The notes beneath the pieces are model-generated. The model was not told the DNA's origin, did no database searches, and saw nothing but the letters and a program-made list of their open reading frames with translations. 64,000 nt of DNA, taken from the NCBI GenBank assembly GCA_964653195.1, contig CAZZCX010000004.1:1-64000 (forward strand), given 5' to 3'. Below, piece after piece: positions 9,144-17,647 of this stretch. The stretch's first letter is position 1; every line of letters starts with the position of its first letter. This DNA comes from CAYMDS01 sp964653195 (GTDB taxonomy: Bacteria; Patescibacteriota; Microgenomatia; Levybacterales; UBA12049). The translations under genes and the position numbers were made by a program.

Positions 9144-10652
9144 CTAACCGAGACTTTTTCGAAGAATTGCAGCATCTTGTATCAATTTCGCAAGAGACTC
9201 ACCGGTATCAATTTTTTTCACTATTTCTGATGTGATTAATAAATGCTTTTTCTCTTCTTTCGTTAGGGGAGCTACCTCTTCGCCTAAATATATTTCAACT
9301 TCTTTAATATCCTCTTCTATATCAGACCATACTTTATTTTCTTTTGCCAATATAGAAAGGTTTTTCTTGTTTAAATATCTACCCGCTCTCATAAGATCGG
9401 CTTTTATATTTATATAAAACTTTTCAAGCGTCGGAAGTAGACCTAAAGTTTTTGCTTTCTTTATCCCTCTGCCAGTGCCTATAAACTCTGGAGGAATACC
9501 TAGAGAATACAAAGCAGCAGTAAATCCAATTGCGCGAGGTAATTTTACTTTTCCTACGCCTCTTGAATATCCGAAAAGACCAATATGCTGAACCCGCTCT
9601 CGCCTTCTTGGTAGCATCGATGCTATAGTATTTATAAGCTCTGCTATCTCCTCAATAACGGGCGTATATTGATTTTCAAATATTTCAACCATCAAGCGTA
9701 TTTCTTTTTCTTCAGCTCCTGATACATCTAGTGCAGATTTCTGTGGTAACAGTTTCTCAAGATTCACTACAGCTTTTATTACATCTTTTTTTTCGTAGTC
9801 ATAACGGAATCCGCTTTGAATAAGTGCAGTTCGAATACCTCTGTATTCATTTACAAATTCATTTATATTTAGAGGTGTGAGTCCGCCACGGAAAGGAAGT
9901 GAAGCAGAACCAATTACAGGATAAAGTTCTATATCTTCTCTTTCTGAATAATTCTTATATTTGGACAATGCTAGCTTGATGGCAAGTACTGTAGGTACGA
10001 TTCCAGCATTTAATGCTGGATCTGAACGTGCTAAATAAGGCCTTATATAACTAGGTCTGAATTTAAATTTTTTCTTATGCATTTTTAAATATGTATCTAA
10101 AATCTTATCTGAATTCATTATCGTCTCGACATCTTCAAAAAGCGGTATCAACTCAATATGTCTTAAATTTCTATCTCCCATTCGATATAACTGATGTTTT
10201 AGAGAAGCAATTTCCCTAAAGGCTTCTTGAACGGCGATCATTTCCCCAGCACTTGTGGTCATCGGTAGGATTACTTCAAAAAGAGGTGGACTATAAAATC
10301 CATATTGACGGGCAATCATATCTGCACTAAGAATTCCCATAAAGGCACGTCCTATACGAAACTCTGTCTCAACCTTTGGATTTGGCAGACGGAAAGTTAG
10401 AAATTTATCGTATCCTAATTGATGAGTCTTAAAAAATTCATAGTGAGTGCTTAAAAGCCTCTCCATTACTGATTCATCAACCAGTTTTCCCTCCCAGTCC
10501 CATTTATATTCAGAAACTCCTAATTCAGAAAATGACAGAAAACACTCAAAAGTCTCGTGATTCGTACTTATAAATTCTTCAGTATGCCAATAAGGCTTGC
10601 CGGCGTGATCCGGATGCTGAGATATCATAGCTGCTGAAATTTTTCTAGTCAT
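9144..10652 (-). CDS. ppcA: Archaeal-type phosphoenolpyruvate carboxylase
   Basis: 502 residues, the size of the archaeal PpcA family and about half the length of the bacterial/plant enzyme. It carboxylates PEP with bicarbonate to oxaloacetate. Characteristic strings: MISQHPDHAGKPYW at the start, FEVILPMTTSAGEM, SDPALNAGIVPTVLAIKLAL, VIGSASLPFRGGLTPLN, and HIGLFGYSRGVGKVKLPRAIGFTAALYSLGIPPEFIGTGRG. It lies 14 bp downstream of the aminotransferase gene on the same strand, so oxaloacetate could pass straight to aspartate. The family is rare in bacteria (some clostridia and CPR members), so acquisition by transfer is plausible. Confidence 0.92.
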   Translation of the reverse strand: MTRKISAAMISQHPDHAGKPYWHTEEFISTNHETFECFLSFSELGVSEYKWDWEGKLVDESVMERLLSTHYEFFKTHQLGYDKFLTFRLPNPKVETEFRIGRAFMGILSADMIARQYGFYSPPLFEVILPMTTSAGEMIAVQEAFREIASLKHQLYRMGDRNLRHIELIPLFEDVETIMNSDKILDTYLKMHKKKFKFRPSYIRPYLARSDPALNAGIVPTVLAIKLALSKYKNYSEREDIELYPVIGSASLPFRGGLTPLNINEFVNEYRGIRTALIQSGFRYDYEKKDVIKAVVNLEKLLPQKSALDVSGAEEKEIRLMVEIFENQYTPVIEEIAELINTIASMLPRRRERVQHIGLFGYSRGVGKVKLPRAIGFTAALYSLGIPPEFIGTGRGIKKAKTLGLLPTLEKFYINIKADLMRAGRYLNKKNLSILAKENKVWSDIEEDIKEVEIYLGEEVAPLTKEEKKHLLITSEIVKKIDTGESLAKLIQDAAILRKSLG

Positions 10653-10666
10653 AAATAATTGTTTTT

Positions 10667-11827
10667 TTAACTTTCTATAAAATTTTTGATTCCTTTAATT
10701 CCTTTTTCTATATTCTCAAAAGACGCAGCATAGCTAAGTCTAAAATAACCAGGATAAAAAAAGGCTTCTCCCGGCACAACAGCTACTTTTTGTTTTTCAA
10801 GCAATGCTTCACACCACTCACTTGATGTTTTATATTTGTTATTTAATATTTTCTCTATAGATACGAAAACATAGAACGCCCCTTCAGGCTCGACTATTGA
10901 AATACCCGGAATAGATCCTAAATTCTTTAAGAGAAAATCTCTTCTCAATACAAACTCTTTGTACATTTTTTTCAAAGGCAACTGCGTACCCATAAGTGCT
11001 TTTGTACCAGCAACTTGAGAAAATGTTGCAGCACTTGATGCAATCTGCGTTTGCAAATTTATCATAGACGTAATAATTTCCCTAGGACCGCCTGCAAAAC
11101 CCACCCTCCAACCAGTCATTGCATAGGCTTTTGATAAGCCGTTAATTGTTATAGTCCGCGTCTTTACTTCATTATTTATTGACGCTATGGATATATGCGA
11201 ACCTCTGTACACTAACTTCTCATATATTTCATCTGAAATAATATAAAAATTGTGTTCTACTGATAAGTCTGCAATTTTTTTAAGTTCTGATCTATCAATC
11301 ATCGCACCAGTTGGGTTTGATGGACTATTAAGCAAAAGTATTTTCGTCTTTTTTGTTATATGTTTTTTAACAAGTGCTGCAGTTAATTTAAAAGGGCTCT
11401 CTAATTTAATAAATGCCGGTTTTCCCCCGCAAATATTTACCTGTTCTGCAAATGTATTCCATGCTGGGATGGGAATGAGTACTTCATCACCATGATCTAA
11501 AAGTGTTCGATATGCAAGATACAATAAAATTTTACTACCTAAACCTACTATAATCTCAGACAAATCATATTCAATTTTGTTATCTTCATAGAACTTTTTT
11601 TGTATTGCAATTCTAAAATCCAACAATCCTGAAGCTTGCGAATAATGAGTGAATCCGTCACTCATTGCCTTAATGCAACTTTGCTGAATATGAGCTGGAG
11701 TATCAAAATCTGGTTCACCCACACCAAGGTTTATGACTTTTATGCCTTCTGACTGCATTGTTTTGACACGAGAATCAAGACTCACAGTAGGCGATGGTTT
11801 AAGATTTGAGGAAAGCTTTGAAAGCAT
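10667..11827 (-). CDS. Class I/II aminotransferase, probable aspartate aminotransferase
   Basis: 386 residues, a PLP-dependent fold I enzyme. INLGVGEPDFDTP is near residue 33, NSPSNPTG at 167-174, SDEIYEKL near 198, and the PLP-binding lysine in SKAYAMTGWR at about 233. The C-terminal RLSYAAS supplies the carboxylate-binding arginine. This is the AspC/AAT Ib subgroup, which commonly uses aspartate and 2-oxoglutarate. The adjacent PEP carboxylase supports oxaloacetate as substrate. Aromatic or alanine specificity cannot be excluded. It diverges from the RNA methyltransferase gene across an 84-bp region. Confidence 0.85.
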   Translation of the reverse strand: MLSKLSSNLKPSPTVSLDSRVKTMQSEGIKVINLGVGEPDFDTPAHIQQSCIKAMSDGFTHYSQASGLLDFRIAIQKKFYEDNKIEYDLSEIIVGLGSKILLYLAYRTLLDHGDEVLIPIPAWNTFAEQVNICGGKPAFIKLESPFKLTAALVKKHITKKTKILLLNSPSNPTGAMIDRSELKKIADLSVEHNFYIISDEIYEKLVYRGSHISIASINNEVKTRTITINGLSKAYAMTGWRVGFAGGPREIITSMINLQTQIASSAATFSQVAGTKALMGTQLPLKKMYKEFVLRRDFLLKNLGSIPGISIVEPEGAFYVFVSIEKILNNKYKTSSEWCEALLEKQKVAVVPGEAFFYPGYFRLSYAASFENIEKGIKGIKNFIES

Positions 11828-11898
11828 ACTATCTGGTGTGTAACTTTAGCATATCAGAAATATTCTAGCAATAGCTTATGTTTTCTCTGCCAAACGCT

Positions 11899-11904
11899 TA
11901 TAAT
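11899..11904 (+). promoter_or_regulatory. -10 box of the RNA methyltransferase gene
   Basis: TATAAT 7 nt before the ATG at 11912, close to the 6-nt spacing seen at many other starts here. No clear -35 box. Confidence 0.5.
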
Positions 11905-11911
11905 AGCTCTT

Positions 11912-12853
11912 ATGGATAATCAAAATAACTTACCTTTTGAATTTATAAAAAGACTTGAACTTATAGTACCTTTAGAAAAACTGGAGGAAATAAAAAAATC
12001 TTTCAGTATAGAAAAGCTCTTAACTTTTAGAATAAATACACTAAAAACAGACAGAAAGACAATTTTGGATTTTCTAGATTCAAAAAACATAAAATTTGAA
12101 CTTGTTTCTTGGTATGAGGATGCATTAATTATTGATAATAGCGCGAAAACACAAATCACTGAATCTGATATATATAAAAAAGGGTACATTTATTTTCAAA
12201 ACCTATCCAGTATGCTACCTGTTGTAATTATGGATCCGAAGCCTTATGAAAAAATTCTGGATATCGCAGCAGCCCCCGGCAGTAAAACTTCACAAATAGC
12301 TCAATTTATGAAAAATACTGGAGAAATAGTTGCAAATGATATAAGCCGTCAGAGGTTGTTTAGACTTGTTTCAATTTTAAAAACACAAGGTATAACTAAT
12401 GTAAAAATAATGCAAATACCTGGCGAGCATATCTGGAGAAAATACCCAAACTACTTCGATAAGGTACTAATTGACGCGCCATGCAGCATGGAAGGCCGTT
12501 TCAGATCATATGATCCAAAAACTTATGCTGACTGGTCACCTAAGAAAATTAAAGTCCTATCATATCTACAAAAACGTATATTGAGCTCTGCTTTTTATTC
12601 AGTCAAACCCGGCGGAATAATTGTATATTCCACGTGTACTTTAGAACCAGAAGAAAATGAAGCTGTGATCCAATATTTGCTGGATAAAGAAAAGAAACAT
12701 GTGAAAGTTATGGATACAAAAATAAAATATGACTCACCGCTAAGTATCTGGAAAAACAAGACTTTTGATACAGCTATAAAAAAAACGATGCGAGTTTTTC
12801 CTACTCAAAAAATGGAAGGATTTTTCACCGCAAAATTAAAAAGACTCTCCTAG
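11912..12853 (+). CDS. RsmB/NOP2-family RNA m5C methyltransferase
   Basis: 313 residues. It methylates C5 of cytosine in rRNA or tRNA using SAM. Visible motifs: IYFQNLSSMLP before the SAM site, motif I DIAAAPGSKTSQIAQF (about 117-132), motif IV DAPCS at 188-192 with the release cysteine, and motif VI STCTLEPEENE at 240-250 with the catalytic cysteine. The N-terminal FRINTLKTDR resembles the RNA-binding part of the family. There is no NusB-like domain and no C-terminal PUA region of usual length, so this is the minimal form. Which RNA is modified cannot be told from sequence. Confidence 0.87.
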   Translation: MDNQNNLPFEFIKRLELIVPLEKLEEIKKSFSIEKLLTFRINTLKTDRKTILDFLDSKNIKFELVSWYEDALIIDNSAKTQITESDIYKKGYIYFQNLSSMLPVVIMDPKPYEKILDIAAAPGSKTSQIAQFMKNTGEIVANDISRQRLFRLVSILKTQGITNVKIMQIPGEHIWRKYPNYFDKVLIDAPCSMEGRFRSYDPKTYADWSPKKIKVLSYLQKRILSSAFYSVKPGGIIVYSTCTLEPEENEAVIQYLLDKEKKHVKVMDTKIKYDSPLSIWKNKTFDTAIKKTMRVFPTQKMEGFFTAKLKRLS

Positions 12854-13262
12854 GTTTGGCTAGATGCATTTTATTTAATAATTTAAATTCGCATTAACGG
12901 ATTACCTTATAATCCGAAAGAAGTAAACGAACATAAATGAAAAGGAGAGTATAAATAAATTTTTTATAAACATTATTTCCATATATTTATCGTATAGGAA
13001 ATAATCTTCTGTGTCTAGTCGTACAGTATTTTCTAATTACCCTATAGAACTTACTAGATGGATAAGCATATATTCGATGCTGAGTGCTGATAGTATACCG
13101 ACAACAATTAATACTAACTTAATCAATATATTCTCTGGAGCAGATGGAACTGAGTACACATTTCCTACATTTAACATTAACCCATAATATTACTCTTCGA
13201 TTTATTCCATATGAAAATAATGTAAGAAGTTAGAAAGAACTTACTTAAAATGGTAAAGATCA
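12854..13262. other. Intergenic region with one weak short reading frame
   Basis: About 409 bp between convergent genes. A frame on the plus strand from a GTG at 13011 to a TAA at 13187 encodes 58 residues ending NIFSGADGTEYTFPTFNINP. The composition is not absurd for protein, but there is no good ribosome site, no TATAAT spacing and no recognisable family. It could be a gene remnant. TATAAT occurs near 12910, and AAGGAGAG near 12943 is followed almost at once by a stop. No terminator is obvious. Confidence 0.3.
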
Positions 13263-14441
13263 TCAAAAAGCTGACTCTTTTTTATATCCAGGCTTAGCAA
13301 TTTGTAAAGAAAGATAAAAACAGAAAATACAAAATAATGCACTAGCTAAAAAAGGAAGAAATGTATTATAAGTCGCAAGTAATCCTGCAAGTAATGGGCC
13401 AAGTATACTACCAATACTCATGTATGATGAGTTCAATCCCTGTATAGTTCCCTGTGACTTATCATCTGATTCTTGCGACAAAATCGTCTGAGTCAGTGGA
13501 TTTATTGTGGCATTTGAGAAACCAAGAATAATTGAGAACAAAACAAATACTAAAGCATTTCTAGTTATGAAATATCCAAAAAAGCTAAACGCTACTACTA
13601 AAAACATTATATTAAAGCTTCTCTTCAAGCCAAATATTTTCGTAATACGCTGTAATAAAAATAACTGAGTAATAAGCCCGATTAGACCAAAAATGGTAAA
13701 AATTATGGCTATACTCTGCTCTTGTAACATCAATATTTTTCGGGCGAAAGGCTGGAATCGAGAAATTAGAATACCAAACGCTAATGAGTAAAATAAAGTA
13801 ATTAGAAAAGTTCTCCCAGTATTCTCATCATACAAAGCATGAAAAAGCTTTTTGAAATCAAATAGCTTTCCTTTTTTTACCATCCCCAAATTCTTATTTG
13901 TCTCAGGAAGAAATAAGAATGTCGCAACTACAGCGATTACGGAAATGACGCCAGCTATGATAAACGGAAGCGTCTGTGAAATACCTACGGTTAATGCAGA
14001 AATAGCTGGACCAAAGATAAACCCAAAACCAAATGAGGCACCAAATATAGCATAACCTTTTGCTCTATTTTTTAGATCTGTAGTATCGGCTATCACAGCA
14101 GATGCTACGGGCAAATTCCCTGCTGTGATTCCATCTAAAGCTCGGGCGAAAAATAACATCGGAACAGATCTAGCAAATGCCATCATAAAAAAAGACATAG
14201 CGGTACCGATTAGAGAAATTATAAGAAGCGGTCGTCGGCCATATTTATCTGATAAACGGCCAATTACAGGTGTCGCAAAAAACTGACAAAGTGAAAACAA
14301 AGCAAATAATAAACCGAACTGAAAATCGTTCATACCAAATCTACTCGTATATGATTCAAGAATAGGAATAATGATACCGTAACCTAAGGAATTAACTAAA
14401 GCGATTACGGCAATAATGAAAAAATTACGATTTTTAAACAT
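13263..14441 (-). CDS. MFS transporter, drug:H+ antiporter (TetA/Bmr-like) type
   Basis: 392 residues with about 12 hydrophobic segments. Motif A between helices 2 and 3 reads PVIGRLSDKYGRRPLL. The helix 4 region FFARALDGITAGNLPVASA and helix 5 FGFIFGPAISAL fit the 12-TM DHA1 family. SSYMSIGSILGPLLAGLL marks the second half. It is probably a proton-driven exporter, substrate unknown. It starts 24 bp after the pfk stop on the same strand, so it may be co-transcribed with phosphofructokinase, which could be incidental. A weak AGGG lies upstream of the ATG. Confidence 0.85.
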   Translation of the reverse strand: MFKNRNFFIIAVIALVNSLGYGIIIPILESYTSRFGMNDFQFGLLFALFSLCQFFATPVIGRLSDKYGRRPLLIISLIGTAMSFFMMAFARSVPMLFFARALDGITAGNLPVASAVIADTTDLKNRAKGYAIFGASFGFGFIFGPAISALTVGISQTLPFIIAGVISVIAVVATFLFLPETNKNLGMVKKGKLFDFKKLFHALYDENTGRTFLITLFYSLAFGILISRFQPFARKILMLQEQSIAIIFTIFGLIGLITQLFLLQRITKIFGLKRSFNIMFLVVAFSFFGYFITRNALVFVLFSIILGFSNATINPLTQTILSQESDDKSQGTIQGLNSSYMSIGSILGPLLAGLLATYNTFLPFLASALFCIFCFYLSLQIAKPGYKKESAF

Positions 14442-14465
14442 GAAAAGGGAATTAAGAATATATAG

Positions 14466-15551
14466 TTATTGGAGATAAACTCCGAGCTTTTTAGCAACCT
14501 GGTACTCCCGAAGTTGAGGTGTGATTTGCTTTAAGTTTTTTACTGCCTCTTCAATTGTTACGGTTTTCATAATACCTGCCTTAAGACACACTATTGTATT
14601 AAATTCACCTCTGACATATGCATCCATAGCTTCTATCCCGTATGACTTGGCAAGAATTCTATCTGCTGCGTTTGGGGAACCTCCACGCTGTACATGCCCC
14701 AAAACTACATTTCTCATCTCGAATTCATTAGGCGCCAGTTTCTCAACAAGATTCATAAGCTGAAGCGAGACTCCACCTAATTTAACCTCCGAACTAACCA
14801 TCCCTGAGTGTATCAATTCATTTTCAAGTAATAATCCTTCAGATACGACGACGACAGCGGAATAATTACGAGAGGAATGTCTTTCTCTTAAGAAAGTAAT
14901 GAATTTTTCAGCAGAAAAAGTAAATTCAGGAAGCAAAATTCCATCAGCGCCACCTGCTAGACCTGCAAAAAGCGAAATCCATCCTGTATATCTACCCATA
15001 CATTCGACAAATATCACTCTATCATGACTGAAAGCAGTAGTAGTCACCTTATCGATTGCATCTACAGCCACACCTACTGCAGTACTGAAGCCGAATGTTT
15101 GATCTGTCGATCCCAGGTCATTATCTATGGTTTTAGGTACTCCAACGATGTTCACACCATACTCAGCAAGCTGCAATCCTGCGGTCATAGTTCCATCCCC
15201 TCCTATCAAAATAAGTCCTTCAATTCCCAGTTCATCAAGATGACTCTTAGCCTCTTTAAGTATATGCTCAGGTATAACACCTTTCTCGCCTGTTCCTACT
15301 TTTCCACCGAATCTACCCCTATTTGTGGTTCGAAGGATTGTACCTCCAAGAAAGCTGATATTTTTGACAGCATTCAGATCAAGGCTACGATACATCAAAG
15401 GAGTTAAAAGACCTTCCCATCCCCGTTCAAATCCGATAAATTCATATCCCATGGCTATTCCACTTTTTACAACGGCTGAAATAACTGCATTTATACCCGC
15501 ACAATCTCCTCCAGCATTGATAATACCGATTTTCTTTGTATTTAAAGACAT
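14466..15551 (-). CDS. pfkA: 6-phosphofructokinase, probably ATP-dependent group III type
   Basis: 361 residues. It phosphorylates fructose-6-phosphate to fructose-1,6-bisphosphate. GGDGT (117-121) carries Gly at the position equivalent to E. coli 104, which predicts ATP as donor. PKTIDND (139-145) carries the Lys124 equivalent usually seen in PPi-linked or mixed group III enzymes. The catalytic TIDND and the MGR motif (185-187) are intact, as is the HVQRGGSPNAADR substrate region. The N-terminal loop is INAGGDCAGINAV, where most relatives have GGDAPG. It connects glucan-derived hexose phosphate with glycolysis. The donor prediction needs assay, since residue rules in this group have exceptions. 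Confidence 0.88.
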   Translation of the reverse strand: MSLNTKKIGIINAGGDCAGINAVISAVVKSGIAMGYEFIGFERGWEGLLTPLMYRSLDLNAVKNISFLGGTILRTTNRGRFGGKVGTGEKGVIPEHILKEAKSHLDELGIEGLILIGGDGTMTAGLQLAEYGVNIVGVPKTIDNDLGSTDQTFGFSTAVGVAVDAIDKVTTTAFSHDRVIFVECMGRYTGWISLFAGLAGGADGILLPEFTFSAEKFITFLRERHSSRNYSAVVVVSEGLLLENELIHSGMVSSEVKLGGVSLQLMNLVEKLAPNEFEMRNVVLGHVQRGGSPNAADRILAKSYGIEAMDAYVRGEFNTIVCLKAGIMKTVTIEEAVKNLKQITPQLREYQVAKKLGVYLQ

Positions 15552-15803
15552 AATTAATTAAATAACGATTCCAAATTTAGCCTTAATATATTAACATGAA
15601 CTGGATATAAAATAAAGCGAGAGATTGCTTAAAGAAAAATCTAGATAGTCCAAAATAAAGATAGTTATTGCAAAAACCTGATACATTCAAATAACACTTC
15701 AATCTAACAAAAGTCAAAAGACTTTTTCATCCATTTTCTAAATAGCACCAAAAACTAGCAAATTTGAGGCTAATCGTATCATAGTATACTATACATCCTA
15801 TAG

Positions 15804-15832
15804 TTGACTTTGTGAAACTTAAAGCCTATAAT
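15804..15832 (+). promoter_or_regulatory. Promoter of the nucleotide-sugar operon, leaderless
   Basis: TTGACT (15804-15809), 17 bp spacer, TATAAT (15827-15832), then exactly 6 nt to the ATG at 15839. Transcription should begin at the start codon. This is the cleanest example of the pattern in the window and fixes the start of rfbF at 15839 instead of the in-frame ATG at 15812. Confidence 0.8.
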
Positions 15833-15838
15833 AAGCGC

Positions 15839-16612
15839 ATGAAAGCAGTCATTTTGGCCGGTGGTTACGGCACAAGAATTAGCGAGGAAAGCGGTATACG
15901 ACCTAAGCCTATGGTTGAGCTTGGTGGTAAACCTATATTATGGCATATAATGAAAATATACCATACTTACGGAATTAACGATTTTATAATTTGTGCAGGT
16001 TATAAATCACACGCGATCAAAGAATATTTCGCCAACTACGCACTCTACAACTCAGATGTTACCTTCGATCTCACTACCCATACTCAGATTACCCATAAAA
16101 ATGGTGCAGAACCGTGGAAAATAACAGTAGTTGAAACAGGTGAAAGTACGATGACCGGAGGAAGACTTAAAAGAGTTAAAGACTACGTGGGAAATGAGAC
16201 ATTTTTATGCACATATGGAGATGGAGTAAGTGATGTAAATATAACAGATACAATTGCTTTCCATAAAAAGCACGGTGGAGTTGGAACTGTAATTGCAGTA
16301 CAGCCTCCCGGGCGCTTCGGAATCTTCAGCCTTCATGATGGTAATACTACAATCACAAGTTTCCGAGAAAAACCAAATGGTGATGGTGCCTGGATAAATG
16401 GAGGATTCATGGTCTTAACACCTGAAGTTTTTGATTATATTAAAGGCGATGATACTGTTTTTGAGCAAGAACCAATGGAGAACATGGCAAAAGATGGAAA
16501 GTTAAATGCATTTAGACATAATGGCTACTGGCAGTGCATGGATACTCTTAGAGACAAAATGATGCTTGAATCAATCTGGCAAACAGGAAAAGCCCCTTGG
16601 AAAGTCTGGTAA
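15839..16612 (+). CDS. rfbF: Glucose-1-phosphate cytidylyltransferase
   Basis: 257 residues from the second in-frame ATG, the normal length for RfbF. It makes CDP-glucose from CTP and glucose-1-phosphate. MKAVILAGGYGTRISEESGIRPKPMVELGGKPILWHIMKIY is the nucleotidyltransferase signature with the RfbF-specific RPKPM and HIMK parts. TYGDGVSDV carries the metal-binding Asp, and FREKPNGDGAWINGGF and WQCMDTLRDK close the family pattern. It is the first gene of a five-gene plus-strand unit. Glucose-1-phosphate could come from GlgP. Adjacent genes suggest that the CDP-sugar is then dehydrated/epimerised and C-methylated, although a classical CDP-glucose 4,6-dehydratase is not certain. Confidence 0.92.
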   Translation: MKAVILAGGYGTRISEESGIRPKPMVELGGKPILWHIMKIYHTYGINDFIICAGYKSHAIKEYFANYALYNSDVTFDLTTHTQITHKNGAEPWKITVVETGESTMTGGRLKRVKDYVGNETFLCTYGDGVSDVNITDTIAFHKKHGGVGTVIAVQPPGRFGIFSLHDGNTTITSFREKPNGDGAWINGGFMVLTPEVFDYIKGDDTVFEQEPMENMAKDGKLNAFRHNGYWQCMDTLRDKMMLESIWQTGKAPWKVW

Positions 16613-16616
16613 ATAT

Positions 16617-17645
16617 ATGAAAGTACTAATTACAGGAATTGATGGATATATTGGCGCGGTTTTATCACAAGTCTTAATCGAAAAAGGTCATAACGTCACA
16701 GGTATAGATACCGGTTTTTATCGTGAAGGCTGGCTATATAATGGAGCAAATATAATGCCCCTTGTAATAAATAAAGATATCAGAGACGTAACACAGGAGG
16801 AGCTTGAGGGATTTGATGCTGCAATTCACCTTGCCGATCTTTCAAACGATCCTCTTGGTCAACTGGATGAAAAATCTACTTATGCCATAAATCATATCGC
16901 AGCAGTAGAGTTCGCAAAGAAAGCTAAAAAAGCAGGTATAAAACGATACCTTTATAGTTCATCCTGCAGCGTCTATGGAATCGCCAAGGAAGATATTGTA
17001 AATGAGAAGTCAGCTACCAACCCCCAGACTACTTATGCTAAATGCAAATTACTAGTCGAAAATGAACTTAAAGCAATTGCTGATGATACGTTCTCACCTG
17101 TCATACTCAGAAATTCTACTGTATTTGGCATATCTCCAAGACTACGATTTGATCTAGTCGTAAATAATCTTTCCGGTCATGCATTTATAAATAAAGAAAT
17201 ACGTCTTGCCAGTGACGGTACGCCTTGGAGACCTTTGGTACATATAAACGATGTAAGCGAAGCATTTGCACAAGCTTTAATTGCACCAAAGGAAATAGTA
17301 CACGCTGAAATATTCAATGTAGGCAAAATCGGAGGAAATTATCGAATAATTGATGTAGCTTCTATCGTGCAAAATGAATTCCCGGATTGCAAAATATCAA
17401 TCGGAAATAGCAACGGGGACACAAGATCATATAGAGTGTCTTTTGAAAAAATAAATACCATACTTCCCGGATACAATGCAAAAAAAGATGTTGCGTTTGG
17501 TGTCAGGCAATTAAAAGAGTTATTTGAGAGAGTTAAGTTATCAAAAGAGCAATTCGATTCACGTGCTTTTACCAGACTCAAGATGATCGAATACTTACGC
17601 CAAAGCGGTCAGATAACCAATGAATATTATTGGAATAAAAAATAA
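16617..17645 (+). CDS. NAD-dependent epimerase/dehydratase (extended SDR)
   Basis: 342 residues from the ATG at 16617, 4 bp after the rfbF stop. An earlier ATG at 16566 lies inside rfbF and is not needed. MKVLITGIDGYIGAVLSQVL is the NAD-binding glycine motif, YSSSCSVYG holds the catalytic Ser, and YAKCK the Tyr-x3-Lys pair. FDLVVNNLSGHAF and GTPWRPLVHINDV are typical of NDP-sugar epimerases next to C-methyltransferases. It probably acts on the CDP-sugar made by RfbF. Whether it is a 4,6-dehydratase or a 3/5-epimerase cannot be decided from sequence alone. Confidence 0.85.
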   Translation: MKVLITGIDGYIGAVLSQVLIEKGHNVTGIDTGFYREGWLYNGANIMPLVINKDIRDVTQEELEGFDAAIHLADLSNDPLGQLDEKSTYAINHIAAVEFAKKAKKAGIKRYLYSSSCSVYGIAKEDIVNEKSATNPQTTYAKCKLLVENELKAIADDTFSPVILRNSTVFGISPRLRFDLVVNNLSGHAFINKEIRLASDGTPWRPLVHINDVSEAFAQALIAPKEIVHAEIFNVGKIGGNYRIIDVASIVQNEFPDCKISIGNSNGDTRSYRVSFEKINTILPGYNAKKDVAFGVRQLKELFERVKLSKEQFDSRAFTRLKMIEYLRQSGQITNEYYWNKK

Positions 17646-17647
17646 AT

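Noticed and set aside
15708..15728. AAAGTC-AAAA-GACTTT hairpin as a terminator
   Set aside because: It is short, lies between diverging genes with no transcript expected to end there, and has only a weak T-run.
15812..15838. Upstream ATG for rfbF
   Set aside because: It overlaps the promoter itself. TATAAT lies between it and the ATG at 15839, where the family N-terminus begins.
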